This document shows positions 56,462 through 64,000 of a stretch of DNA of 64,000 bases, piece by piece. The number at the start of each line of letters is the position of its first letter. Positions within the stretch are counted from its first letter, which is position 1. The stretch spans positions 1 to 64,000 of the forward strand of contig CAKTCN010000019.1 in the NCBI GenBank assembly GCA_934539295.1. Direction: 5' to 3'. Made by a program: the position numbers and the translations under genes. This DNA is from an uncultured Allosphingosinicella sp. GTDB taxonomy: Bacteria > Pseudomonadota > Alphaproteobacteria > Sphingomonadales > Sphingomonadaceae. The notes under the pieces are model-generated. The model was not told the origin of the DNA. It did not search any database and saw only the letters and a program-made list of their open reading frames with translations.

Positions 56462-58492
56462 TTAGCGACGCTTGCCGACGATGACGCCGGTGGCGGTCAA
56501 CACCGTACCCGCACCGGGCGTGATCAGGCCGAAGGTTGCCCCCACTTCCTGTGCAAAGGGGCCGAAGAAGCTCCCGTGCATTGCGCCCGACGCGCCGGGT
56601 GGGCCTCCGATCTCGGCATTGAGCGCCAAGGCCATCGGGGACAATGTTCCGTTCTGGAACGTGTAGGCGCCGAGTTGCGAGATTTCACCCGTGCGAAGAT
56701 TGGTAACGAACGGCGTCATGGAGCCGGTGAAGGTGGATTTGGCGAAATCGACGTCCAGGCCGGCGCTGCCTTCCACCGAGAACCGATCGGCACTTGCGCC
56801 GGCGCCAACGGCACCGCCGTGCACGCGGCCTTCGAACACGCCGCGCCCACTTGTCGGGACATTCGGGCCGTAGGTCTGCATGCCAAACAGGCTCGCATCA
56901 ATCCACCGCCGGCCGTCTCCCGCCACGGCGACGTTATCTATGGCGAAGCTGGTATAGCTCAGGTCGAGTTCGGGATTGCCGGCCCCTGCCCGATAGACCT
57001 TGGCCTCATGATTCGTCGCCCCGCTGGTCTGATACGCCGTGAAGCGCGGGTCGGCCTGATTGGCCAGGCGCGTGGCGGGCGTCAGGTGGGCGAGGCCAAA
57101 GCGGAACGTTCCGGCCGCTGGGTCGATAGACATGGATGACCAGGTCTGGTGGTCCAGCGACGCCTGGCTGTATACGCCGGGCCTCTCCTCTCGATAGAGA
57201 ACCTGCCTGCTCAGCTCCGTGAGAGAAAGCGGCGCCATGAGGTTGGCCATGGTCTCGAACTCGGGCGCGACATCGCCCTTACGTCCCAGGATGCTGCCGA
57301 CCAACCCGTGGGCGCTATAAGAACCGATGCCGACGATTGTTGCGCCAATCTCGGCCAGCCCCGGTCCGAAAAAGGCACCGGTCAAGGAGGTGGTATATCG
57401 GTTCGTGGCCTGGAGATTGACCGTGCCAATCATCGCGTTGGATCCTGATGCCACCAGGCCATTACCCTCGAAGCGGCCGATCCTCAGGAACCCGGGGAGG
57501 GTGGAACCGGGAGATGGGAGGTCACGGTTGCTGGTTGCGCCTTCGATGGTGAAGCGGCGCTCCGCGAAATCGACCTTGAGCAGGCCGGTTCCGTAGATGT
57601 CGAGCATGCCCTGCGACGTAGCAGCGTTGGCGACCAGGCCGATGGCGAAACTCGCGCTGCCCGTAAGCGGCACGTCCGCATCCGGACTGGGCATACCATA
57701 GGTGAAGGCGGCGAAACGATGCTGCTCCACTCCGCCGGCAGTATCCAGGGTGCGCCAGATGCCCCCGCCCACATATTCGTAGTTGAACGCGCCACTCGTG
57801 CCCGGCTTGGTCAACCGCAGCATGTCGATGGCAGTCGCGTTGGCCAAGCGGTAAGCCGTGAAGGCGGCGTTGCTGGCCTGCGAGTCAAGCTCCCGCTCGC
57901 CGAAGCTGCTGCTGAAACCCGGGCGTACCAACGTGTATCGCTTGGTCTCTGCGTCATATTGGACGCTGAGTGCCACCGATGCAGGGAACGAGGCGCCAGT
58001 GCCCTCGCCCGGATAATTGGCCATTGCCGTTCCCGCCTCTGCCGCAAAGGTCTGACTAACCGTCAGCGCCGATAGCGACTTGTTGGTCGGCGGAGGGGGC
58101 GGTGCGGGTTCTGGCGGCGGCGGCGGCGGCGGCGGCGGCGGAGGAGGAGGAGGAGGAGGAGGAGGAGGAGGAGGAGGAGGCGCGACCACAGGCGGCGGTG
58201 GAGGAGGCGGCGCTGGCTCCGGCGGCGGAGGGGGTGGAGGCGGAGGTGCGACCACAGGCGGTGGCGGCGGAGGCGCGACCACAGGCGGCGGCGGTGGTGG
58301 AGGAGGCGGTGCCTCGACCGCAGGCGGTGGGGGCGGCGGCGGAGGCGGCGGCGGTAACGTGGGCGTACCCCCCGGGGTGCCGGACACAGGCGGGATAGGG
58401 TTCACGCCACTGCCGCCACCAGTGCCCCCGCCGCCGCACGCGCTCAACATGACAAGCGACGCGCTCGTCAGCCACAGACCTTTTTTCATCAT
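56462..58492 (-). CDS. TbpB-like surface lipoprotein with polyproline linker
   Basis: A 676-residue lipoprotein. The lipobox is LSAC (Cys19), followed by a Gly-rich stretch and about 100 residues dominated by Pro with Glu and Ala. Two beta-barrel lobes follow, each ending in the transferrin-binding-protein-like motif: AFFGPGLAEIGATIVG near residue 405 and SFFGPFAQEVGATFGL near 650. That two-lobe pattern fits TbpB, LbpB and HpuA-type Slam substrates. Ligand unknown; iron or haem protein binding would be an analogy. There is no TonB-dependent receptor gene next to it. The Pro linker is encoded by a long trinucleotide tract. Confidence 0.8.
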   Translation of the reverse strand: MMKKGLWLTSASLVMLSACGGGGTGGGSGVNPIPPVSGTPGGTPTLPPPPPPPPPPPAVEAPPPPPPPPPVVAPPPPPPVVAPPPPPPPPPEPAPPPPPPPVVAPPPPPPPPPPPPPPPPPPPPPPPEPAPPPPPTNKSLSALTVSQTFAAEAGTAMANYPGEGTGASFPASVALSVQYDAETKRYTLVRPGFSSSFGERELDSQASNAAFTAYRLANATAIDMLRLTKPGTSGAFNYEYVGGGIWRTLDTAGGVEQHRFAAFTYGMPSPDADVPLTGSASFAIGLVANAATSQGMLDIYGTGLLKVDFAERRFTIEGATSNRDLPSPGSTLPGFLRIGRFEGNGLVASGSNAMIGTVNLQATNRYTTSLTGAFFGPGLAEIGATIVGIGSYSAHGLVGSILGRKGDVAPEFETMANLMAPLSLTELSRQVLYREERPGVYSQASLDHQTWSSMSIDPAAGTFRFGLAHLTPATRLANQADPRFTAYQTSGATNHEAKVYRAGAGNPELDLSYTSFAIDNVAVAGDGRRWIDASLFGMQTYGPNVPTSGRGVFEGRVHGGAVGAGASADRFSVEGSAGLDVDFAKSTFTGSMTPFVTNLRTGEISQLGAYTFQNGTLSPMALALNAEIGGPPGASGAMHGSFFGPFAQEVGATFGLITPGAGTVLTATGVIVGKRR
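58113..58178. repeat. Trinucleotide microsatellite (GGC)9(GGA)13
   Basis: Within the polyproline linker of the TbpB-like gene. The plus strand reads GGC nine times then GGA thirteen times; on the coding strand these are CCT and CCG-type Pro codons, so the longest pure Pro run comes from it. Lengths change in whole codons if the tract slips, leaving the frame intact. More Pro-rich but less regular repeats follow up to about 58390. Confidence 0.9.
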
Positions 58493-58639
58493 TCCCCCCA
58501 GCTTATGAGCCGAGGCTAGAATATGGGCGCGGGAGCGCGCAATATATATTACCGGGAAGTTTGAGTTATCTAGGCCGACTAGCCGAAGGCATAGCTGTAC
58601 CCACGACGACTACCCGTCACGAAAGCGCCGAGACGACCC

Positions 58640-60994
58640 TCAAACCGGACGCCCCTCCGCATCGACCAGCACCTCGCGCCGGCCCACATGATCCGGCGCC
58701 GAGACGATCCCGTCCTTTTCCATGCGCTCGATCAGCCTTGCGGCGTTGTTGTAGCCGATGCGGAGTTGGCGCTGGATGTAGCTGGTGGAGGCTTTCTGGC
58801 TTTCGGCGACGGTCTGGATGGCCTTGCGGTAGAGCTGGCTGTCGGGGTCGTCTTCGCCGGTGGGCTGGCCTTCGAACATGTAGCCGCCGTCCTCCGGCTC
58901 CTCCGTCACCGACTGGATATAGTCGGGCAGGCCCTGGCCGCGCCAATAGTCGGCGATTGCACGGACTTCCTCGTCGGTGACGAAGGGTCCGTGGACGCGC
59001 ACGATCTGCTTGCCGCCGGGCATGTAGAGCATGTCGCCCTTGCCCAGCAGCTGCTCGGCGCCCTGTTCGCCGAGGATGGTGCGGCTGTCGATCTTGGACG
59101 TGACGGAGAAGGAGATGCGGGTCGGCAGGTTCGCCTTGATCACGCCGGTGATGACGTCGACCGAGGGGCGCTGCGTCGCCATGATGAGGTGGATGCCCGC
59201 GGCGCGCGCCTTTTGGGCGAGGCGCTGGATCAGGAATTCGACCTCCTTGCCGGCGGTCATCATGAGGTCGGCAAGCTCGTCCACCACCACCACGATCTGC
59301 GGCAGGACGTTATATTCGAGCTCCTCATTCTCGTACATCGGCTGCCCGGTGTCGGGGTCGTAGCCGGTCTGGACGCGGCGGCCGAGCGGCTGGCCCTTGG
59401 CCTTGGCCTCGCGCACCTTGGCGTTGAAGGAGGAGAGCTGGCGCACGCCGACGCTTGCCATCTGGCGGTAGCGTTCCTCCATCTGCTCCACCGTCCATTT
59501 GAGCGCGCGGATCGCCTTGGCAGGCTCCGTCACCACGGGTGAGAGGAGGTGGGGGATGTCGTCATAGACGCTGAGTTCCAGCATCTTGGGATCGATCATG
59601 ATCATGCGGCACTGCTCGGGCGTCAGGCGGTAGAGCAGGGACAGGATCATGCAGTTGAGGCCGACCGACTTGCCCGATCCGGTGGTGCCGGCGACGAGCA
59701 GGTGGGGCATGGGGGCGAGATCGGCGACGACGGGATCGCCGGCGATATTCTTGCCCAGGATGATGGGGAGCGAGGCGACCTGGTCCTCGAACGCGTGGGA
59801 GGCAATGAGTTCGGTCAGCGTCACCATCTCGCGCTTGGCATTGGGAAGCTCGATGCCGATCACCGTGCGGCCGGGGATGGTGGCGACGCGGGCGGAGAGC
59901 GCCGACATGTTGCGGGCGATGTCGTCGGCCAGGGAGATGACGCGGCTGGCCTTGATGCCGCTGGCGGGCTCCAGCTCGTACATGGTGACGACGGGGCCGG
60001 GGCGGACCTCGACGATCTCGCCCTTCACCGAGAAGTCCTCCAGCACCGATTCGAGCAGGCGGGCGTTGCGTTCGAGCGCGGCCTTGTCGAGCTTGGTATC
60101 CGGCTGCGGCGGAACGGGATTGAGGAGCGAGAGTGGCGGCAGGGTGTAGCCGTCGCCGAGCGCGAGGCTGGCCTGGCGTTCCTGGTCGGGGCGCTTGCCG
60201 CCCTTGGGCGGGGGACGATCGTTGATGACGGTGCGCGGCGGTTCGGGCGCGGAGACGATCGACGGGCGCGGCGGGGCGTCGTCGACATCGTCATAATCCA
60301 TGTCCTCGTCGGCAAGGTCGTCGGGAATGTCGGCAGCCTTGCGGCGGGGAAGGCGGGGGAGTTTGGGCGCGGCGATGCGGCGGCTGCCGATCCAGTGGCG
60401 CTCCTCCTCGCGAAGGCCGAGGCCGAAATAGAAGAGGACAAGGCCGCCGAGGCCGCACAAGGCGACGGCAACGACGCGGAACGGCTCGGCGATGCCGGCG
60501 TCGCCGACTTGGGCGAGCCCAAGGTCGATGAGGCTGGCGAGGCTGAGGCCGAAGGCGCCGCCCCAGCCCGCGGGAAGGCCGTTGACCGCGCCCCCGAACA
60601 GCAAGGCGGCGGCAGTGCCGAACAGGCCGATGCCGATGCCGGTCATCAGCAACGCGCGGAGCCAGCGCCCGGCATGGTCGAGGCGCGCGATCCGCAGGCC
60701 CAGGACGACGAGGAGGAGCGAGAGGAGGCCCGCGGCCGGGCCCCACAGGCTCAGCAACAGATCGGCGAGATAGGCGCCGATGCTGCCCATCCAATTGCCG
60801 ACGGGGCCAGCCGCCGCGGTGTTGAGCGATGGGTCGCTCGGCCGGTAGCTGACCAGGGCGGCGAGGAGCGCCAGCGCGAGCGCCACGAGCAGCGCGCCAC
60901 CCGCATAGGCGCCGAACCGCCGCAGTCCGCGGCCCATGCCCTGCTTCCACTCGGCGATGCGGCCGGCCTCAGCCTTGCGCGCGGATGTTGCCAT
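58640..60994 (-). CDS. ftsK: DNA translocase FtsK
   Basis: A 784-residue protein that pumps chromosomal DNA at the division septum. Four membrane helices in residues 30-185, a linker of about 130 residues with an acidic DEDMDYDDVDD run, then the motor: Walker A GTTGSGKSVGLN, Walker B VVVVDELADLMM, and a C-terminal winged-helix gamma domain (TSYIQRQLRIGYNNAARLIERME) that reads KOPS. ATG at 60994 was chosen for the expected N-terminus; a longer in-frame run continues only as antisense to ubiH. Confidence 0.96.
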   Translation of the reverse strand: MATSARKAEAGRIAEWKQGMGRGLRRFGAYAGGALLVALALALLAALVSYRPSDPSLNTAAAGPVGNWMGSIGAYLADLLLSLWGPAAGLLSLLLVVLGLRIARLDHAGRWLRALLMTGIGIGLFGTAAALLFGGAVNGLPAGWGGAFGLSLASLIDLGLAQVGDAGIAEPFRVVAVALCGLGGLVLFYFGLGLREEERHWIGSRRIAAPKLPRLPRRKAADIPDDLADEDMDYDDVDDAPPRPSIVSAPEPPRTVINDRPPPKGGKRPDQERQASLALGDGYTLPPLSLLNPVPPQPDTKLDKAALERNARLLESVLEDFSVKGEIVEVRPGPVVTMYELEPASGIKASRVISLADDIARNMSALSARVATIPGRTVIGIELPNAKREMVTLTELIASHAFEDQVASLPIILGKNIAGDPVVADLAPMPHLLVAGTTGSGKSVGLNCMILSLLYRLTPEQCRMIMIDPKMLELSVYDDIPHLLSPVVTEPAKAIRALKWTVEQMEERYRQMASVGVRQLSSFNAKVREAKAKGQPLGRRVQTGYDPDTGQPMYENEELEYNVLPQIVVVVDELADLMMTAGKEVEFLIQRLAQKARAAGIHLIMATQRPSVDVITGVIKANLPTRISFSVTSKIDSRTILGEQGAEQLLGKGDMLYMPGGKQIVRVHGPFVTDEEVRAIADYWRGQGLPDYIQSVTEEPEDGGYMFEGQPTGEDDPDSQLYRKAIQTVAESQKASTSYIQRQLRIGYNNAARLIERMEKDGIVSAPDHVGRREVLVDAEGRPV

Positions 60995-61093
60995 GCCAAT
61001 GTGCCCCAAATGTTCCCAACGGCTTAATGCGCCCGGCGGCCATTTGCGGTCAAGCGCTTGGCGGCAGGGGCGGGCATCTGTAAGGCGGGGCCC

Positions 61094-62314
61094 ATGGAGC
61101 GCGCGGACGTCATCATCCTGGGCGGCGGCCTGGTCGGCCTGACGGTCGCCATTGCCCTCGACCGCCACGGCCTTTCCAGCATCGTCATCGATCCGGCCGA
61201 CCCGCAGGCGCTGGTCGCGCCCGCGTTCGACGGGCGGGCCACGGCAGTGGCGAGCGCGTCCTTCCGGATGCTGGAGGCGATCGGAGTGGCGGACCGGCTG
61301 GCCGGCGAAGGCTGCCCGATCCAGGCGATCCGGGTGAGCGACGGCCTGGCGCCCGGCGGGCTGGTGTTCGACGCACCCCAGGGGGACGATCCGCTCGGCA
61401 TCATGTTCGAGAATCGCCGGCTGCGGCAGGTGCTGCAGGAAGCCGCCGTGGAGGCGCCCGGCGTCAAGCTGATGATGCCCGGCCGCGCCGCGGACGTGGT
61501 GCGCGACGGGGCGGGCGTGCGCGTGGCGCTGGAGGACGGACGCGCGGCGACGGCGCCTTTGCTGATCGGGGCCGAGGGACGCAACTCGCCGACGCGCGAG
61601 GCCGCGCGCATCCCGGTGGCACGCTGGAATTACGAACACCGCGCGATGATCGTCACGATCACGCACGAACGGCCGCACGGCAACGTGGCCTATGAGATAT
61701 TCTATCCGGCCGGGCCTTTCGCCTTGCTGCCGATGCGCGACGATTCGGAAGGGCGGCATCGTTCGGCGGTGGTGTGGTCGGTCCACGAGCGCGATGCGTC
61801 GGGCTTCCTCGGCCTGCCGGAGCGCGCGATGGCGGCCGAGATCGAGAAGAGGATGGGCGGTTTCCTGGGCGAAATCGCGCTGGCGGGGCCGCGGTCGAGC
61901 TACAAGCTCGGCTTCCATCACGCCGCACGGATCACGGCCGAGCGGCTGGTGCTGGTCGGCGATGCGGCGCACGGCATCCACCCGATTGCGGGCCAGGGCC
62001 TCAACCTCGGCTTCCGCGACGCGGCGGCATTGGTCCAGGTGCTGGTCGAGGGCGCGCGCACCGGCATGGACCTCGGCGATGCCTATCTGCTGGAACGTTA
62101 TGCCCGCTGGCGCAGCCTCGATACGTTGATGGTCGCAGCCAGCACCGATGGGCTGACGCGGCTCTATGGCGTGCCGGGCAAAGCGGCGTCGGCGATCCGC
62201 CGCTTCGGCATGGGCGCGGTGCAGCGGATCGGGCCGCTCAAGGATCGACTGATGTCCGAGGCACGGGGCGAGAGCGGCGACCTGCCCCTGCTGCTGCGCG
62301 GCATCACCATCTAG
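61094..62314 (+). CDS. UbiH/UbiF/VisC-family FAD-dependent hydroxylase
   Basis: A 406-residue flavoprotein monooxygenase. FAD-binding GGGLVGLTVAIALDRHG is at the N-terminus and the second motif VLVGDAAHGIHPIAGQGLNLGFRDA near residue 290. UbiH, UbiF and UbiI hydroxylate the quinone ring in ubiquinone synthesis; which position this one serves cannot be told by eye. The ATG follows AAGGCGGGG closely. It is divergent from ftsK with a 99-bp gap. Confidence 0.92.
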   Translation: MERADVIILGGGLVGLTVAIALDRHGLSSIVIDPADPQALVAPAFDGRATAVASASFRMLEAIGVADRLAGEGCPIQAIRVSDGLAPGGLVFDAPQGDDPLGIMFENRRLRQVLQEAAVEAPGVKLMMPGRAADVVRDGAGVRVALEDGRAATAPLLIGAEGRNSPTREAARIPVARWNYEHRAMIVTITHERPHGNVAYEIFYPAGPFALLPMRDDSEGRHRSAVVWSVHERDASGFLGLPERAMAAEIEKRMGGFLGEIALAGPRSSYKLGFHHAARITAERLVLVGDAAHGIHPIAGQGLNLGFRDAAALVQVLVEGARTGMDLGDAYLLERYARWRSLDTLMVAASTDGLTRLYGVPGKAASAIRRFGMGAVQRIGPLKDRLMSEARGESGDLPLLLRGITI

Positions 62315-62393
62315 GCTGGGGCGTTCAGTCTCCGCACCGTGCGGGGCAGCTGCCTTCGCCCGAGCGTGAAAGCAATGCCTGAGCCAGGCGGCT

Positions 62394-62686
62394 TCAATCC
62401 CGCTTTCGCTTCGCCTCGGCAAGAACTGCCTGCTGCCAACGGCCCGGCGCCTTGTCGGTGCGGTGGATGCAGCCCGGCCAGCAGCAGGGCCGCGTCTTCC
62501 CCTCGGCCAGTTCCTCGCACGTTCGCCGAATGCGCCGTGCGCGCGTGGCGGGCTGCTTCGCATCCTCGACCCAGCAGATGAACTCGTTCCGTCCGAGCGG
62601 CGTCAACGCCTGCCATAAGGCGAACAGGACCGGGGCCGCCCGCAGCGCAGCCTGGAGGTCCGGGGCGGCCTGGTGGACCGTGCCAT
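62394..62686 (-). pseudogene. YdeI/OmpD-associated-type small protein gene, probably frameshifted near its start
   Basis: The readable part (NEFICWVEDAKQPATRARRI and PCCWPGCIHRTDKAP) matches the YdeI/OmpD-associated family, a small protein domain of about 95 residues. Upstream in the same frame TVHQAAPDLQAALRAAPVLF continues the family N-terminus, but no start lies in that frame before a stop. An ATG at 62686 (ATGGCACGG) lies at the right distance in another frame; 293 bases separate it from the stop, one short of a multiple of three. So a one-base deletion is likely, or an odd start such as ATT is used. If the frame is intact the protein starts at TTG 62606 as a fragment. Confidence 0.5.
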
Positions 62687-62843
62687 GGGGAATTCACCCG
62701 TCCGTCGAACTCCAGAATGATCGCGGCCCACGCGCAACCTGCGCCATCGGCCTGAGAGATCCACAGGCTGATGTCCTCACAAGGCGGGGTCGAGTGTCCG
62801 AGCTTGGGTGGTTAAGCGACCGGCAGCTCTTCGTCTAGCAAAG

Positions 62844-63311
62844 CTAGAAAGCTGACGTTCTCCAACAGGATTCTAGCTGTTTAAGAGAGGTGTCCACCCA
62901 GGATGCGAGCGGCGAGCCGATGTTCGAACTGATCGTCAGCTTGCCCATGTTATCTGAGGAAGGCGCGGTGAGCGAATAGCCTGTTCCATCCAACGTAATC
63001 ACTGCGGATCCATCCGGAAGGCCATAGGGTGCGGGCGATGGCATCTGGATGCCGCGCATGGCGACTATGACGGATCGAACCGCAGGGCAGGTCTCACTGT
63101 CGGCCCATGCGACTTCCGGCTCCGCGCTAAGCGTGAGCTTGGTGCGGCGCAGAACGTACCGGAATTCCGCGTCCTTGCCCTTGTCACCTGTCGCAATGTC
63201 GACCGTTTCGCTGACATGATTGAGTGCGCCGGATCGGCTGAATTGTGCCCACGAGCGAGGGAGATCAGAGGGAGCAGCACTGATCACTGAAGCGAGCAAC
63301 ACCGTGAGCAT
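62844..63311 (-). CDS. Secreted hypothetical protein
   Basis: A 155-residue protein with a short signal peptide (MLTVLLASVISAAPSD). The mature part has a VRRTKLTLSAE-like strand pattern, one ETCPAVRSVIVAMRG stretch with Cys, and a C-terminal LKQLESCWRTSAF with another Cys, so one disulfide is possible. ATG at 63311 follows GGGAG at eight bases; the longer frame starts ten codons earlier without such a site. I do not recognise a family. Its GC content is lower than the core genes to the left. Confidence 0.65.
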   Translation of the reverse strand: MLTVLLASVISAAPSDLPRSWAQFSRSGALNHVSETVDIATGDKGKDAEFRYVLRRTKLTLSAEPEVAWADSETCPAVRSVIVAMRGIQMPSPAPYGLPDGSAVITLDGTGYSLTAPSSDNMGKLTISSNIGSPLASWVDTSLKQLESCWRTSAF

Positions 63312-63387
63312 TGATATCTCCCGAACGTCAGCTTTCAGCAAAGCTTACACGCTATTCCTTCGTCTGCAACTGGGTCGGAAGCTGCCA

Positions 63388-63594
63388 TCACCTGAGCAGG
63401 GTGAAGATCAACAGTATGGCGCTTGTAACAGCAACAACCGTAAGGCCGCCGACGAACCTTCGGAAAGCAACAGGGTGATCTTCGCGGTGCCAAGGCCCGA
63501 ACGGCCAAGCTTCCGGGATCGTATCCGTAGCGAGCGAGACCACCAACATGGTCGTCGCCGACACCAGTATAAACCCGCTGATGATGGGCGGCAT
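63388..63594 (-). CDS. Small two-helix membrane protein
   Basis: A 68-residue protein after a perfect AAGGAGG five bases before ATG. Helix 1 is PIISGFILVSATTMLVVSLA and helix 2 FVGGLTVVAVTSAILLIFTLL, joined by a polar loop with PFGPWHREDHP. Longer in-frame codons upstream give an unlikely sequence and were rejected. It may be inserted in the inner membrane with the loop periplasmic or cytosolic; function unknown. Confidence 0.68.
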   Translation of the reverse strand: MPPIISGFILVSATTMLVVSLATDTIPEAWPFGPWHREDHPVAFRRFVGGLTVVAVTSAILLIFTLLR

Positions 63595-63755
63595 AAGACC
63601 TCCTTGCTGCATACTCGTCATATAAGTGGCACGAACGTCCGCGAATGGGTCGTGTGTTGCCAGGCGGCAAGTTCGCCTAAACGAGGCGCCGGCCTTGAGG
63701 CTGATCGCGCGATAACGCAGAGCGGGTAACAAGAAGCGGGGAAAGTGGGCGCTGA

Positions 63756-63866
63756 CTAATGCGTTCCCAACCAAAATCCGACCTTGTACGGGACGTCGAA
63801 GATTACTGCGGTAGCGAGTAGTAGAAAGCCTAAGCCCGCAACGATGTGTAGTCGCTTGTCTGACAT
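63756..63866 (-). CDS. Tiny membrane protein, 36 residues
   Basis: MSDKRLHIVAGLGFLLLATA and on to a C-terminal FWLGTH. One hydrophobic segment (about residues 8-24) after a positive N-terminus gives a single-span membrane peptide. GAGG lies nine bases before the ATG. It sits 161 bp upstream of the preceding small membrane gene on the same strand, so they could be one operon. No family recognised. Confidence 0.45.
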   Translation of the reverse strand: MSDKRLHIVAGLGFLLLATAVIFDVPYKVGFWLGTH

Positions 63867-63991
63867 ATGCTTCGACCTCAAGCCCGCCGTGGCAAGTTAC
63901 CGCGGAGCGGACGCGTTCGCAACTGATGACGTGGACGGCTCTCCACCCCTTCCGCAGGATGAGCTGCGGATGAGCCGGAAGGAGGGGCACG

Positions 63992-64000
63992 ATGGGAATA
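63992..64000 (+). CDS. Start of a further gene, cut by the window edge
   Basis: A strong AAGGAGG (63979-63985) six bases upstream of ATG, with the first three codons (Met-Gly-Ile) before the window ends. Nothing can be said about the product. It is divergent from the small membrane gene cluster. Confidence 0.4.

Noticed and set aside
58080..58508. Poly-Gly plus-strand frame opposite the polyproline linker
   Set aside because: It mirrors the microsatellite and has no other content; the minus strand carries lipobox and barrel motifs.
60995..62563. Extension of the ftsK reading frame upstream across ubiH
   Set aside because: FtsK homologues start near 60994. The extra 500 codons are antisense to ubiH and have no recognisable domain.

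Overview
The window is a gene-dense, high-GC chromosomal segment of an alphaproteobacterium, most likely a sphingomonad (Sphingomonas or a close relative). This rests on family content (MJ0042 zinc-ribbon protein, DUF1491, DUF3576, DUF6489, MmcB, LolA-type carrier, FtsE/FtsX next to YdcF and PlsC) and on the classical alphaproteobacterial origin neighbourhood. No insertion sequence, prophage or CRISPR array was seen.

Layout. 1-3.8 kb: nucleoside transporter NupC (cut by the window edge), a queuosine-precursor transporter, YggT, FolD and MarC. 3.75-9.3 kb: a membrane glycan cluster with two large GT-C-like membrane proteins, a GtrA flippase-like protein, a methyltransferase and a GtrB-like GT2 enzyme. 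9.4-12.8 kb: pheS-pheT, followed by a palindromic intergenic repeat. 13-17 kb: plsC, ydcF, ftsX and ftsE, an MJ0042 protein and tRNA-Leu(GAG). 17-24.9 kb: a PBP1A-type enzyme, a SCO/YcgN/YgjP operon, an ankyrin protein, MmcB, a SleB-type hydrolase, DUF1491, a thioesterase, PtsN and HPF.

24.9-43.9 kb is the replication-origin domain. On the left arm ppsR-maf-aroE-coaE-dnaQ run leftward; on the right arm hemE-hemJ-rho and then mnmE-mnmG-rsmG-parA-parB run rightward. The 313-bp ppsR-hemE gap carries DnaA-box-like 9-mers and an AT-rich end, and is the best oriC candidate (hemE flanks the origin in Caulobacter). Two 16-bp parS palindromes lie 6.5-8.5 kb away, one just after the mnmE stop and one inside rsmG. 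A leuS-lptE-holA operon converges on parB.

44-54 kb: a predicted barrel protein, a ThiE-like enzyme, YggS, a HAD phosphatase, RibA, Xth and LolA, with a strongly structured RNA-like segment upstream of xth; then two tandem secreted Sel1-repeat paralogues and a helix-turn-helix-like protein with a very acidic tail. 54-62.3 kb: a DUF3617 lipoprotein, a two-gene Slam/TbpB-like surface-lipoprotein system with a long polyproline linker encoded by a trinucleotide microsatellite, ftsK, and a UbiH-family hydroxylase. The last 1.7 kb is looser: a probably frameshifted YdeI-type gene, a secreted hypothetical protein, two small membrane proteins and the first codons of another gene.

Most start sites were reassigned by ribosome-binding-site position, homologous N-terminus and ATGA-type overlaps; these choices are noted per gene.
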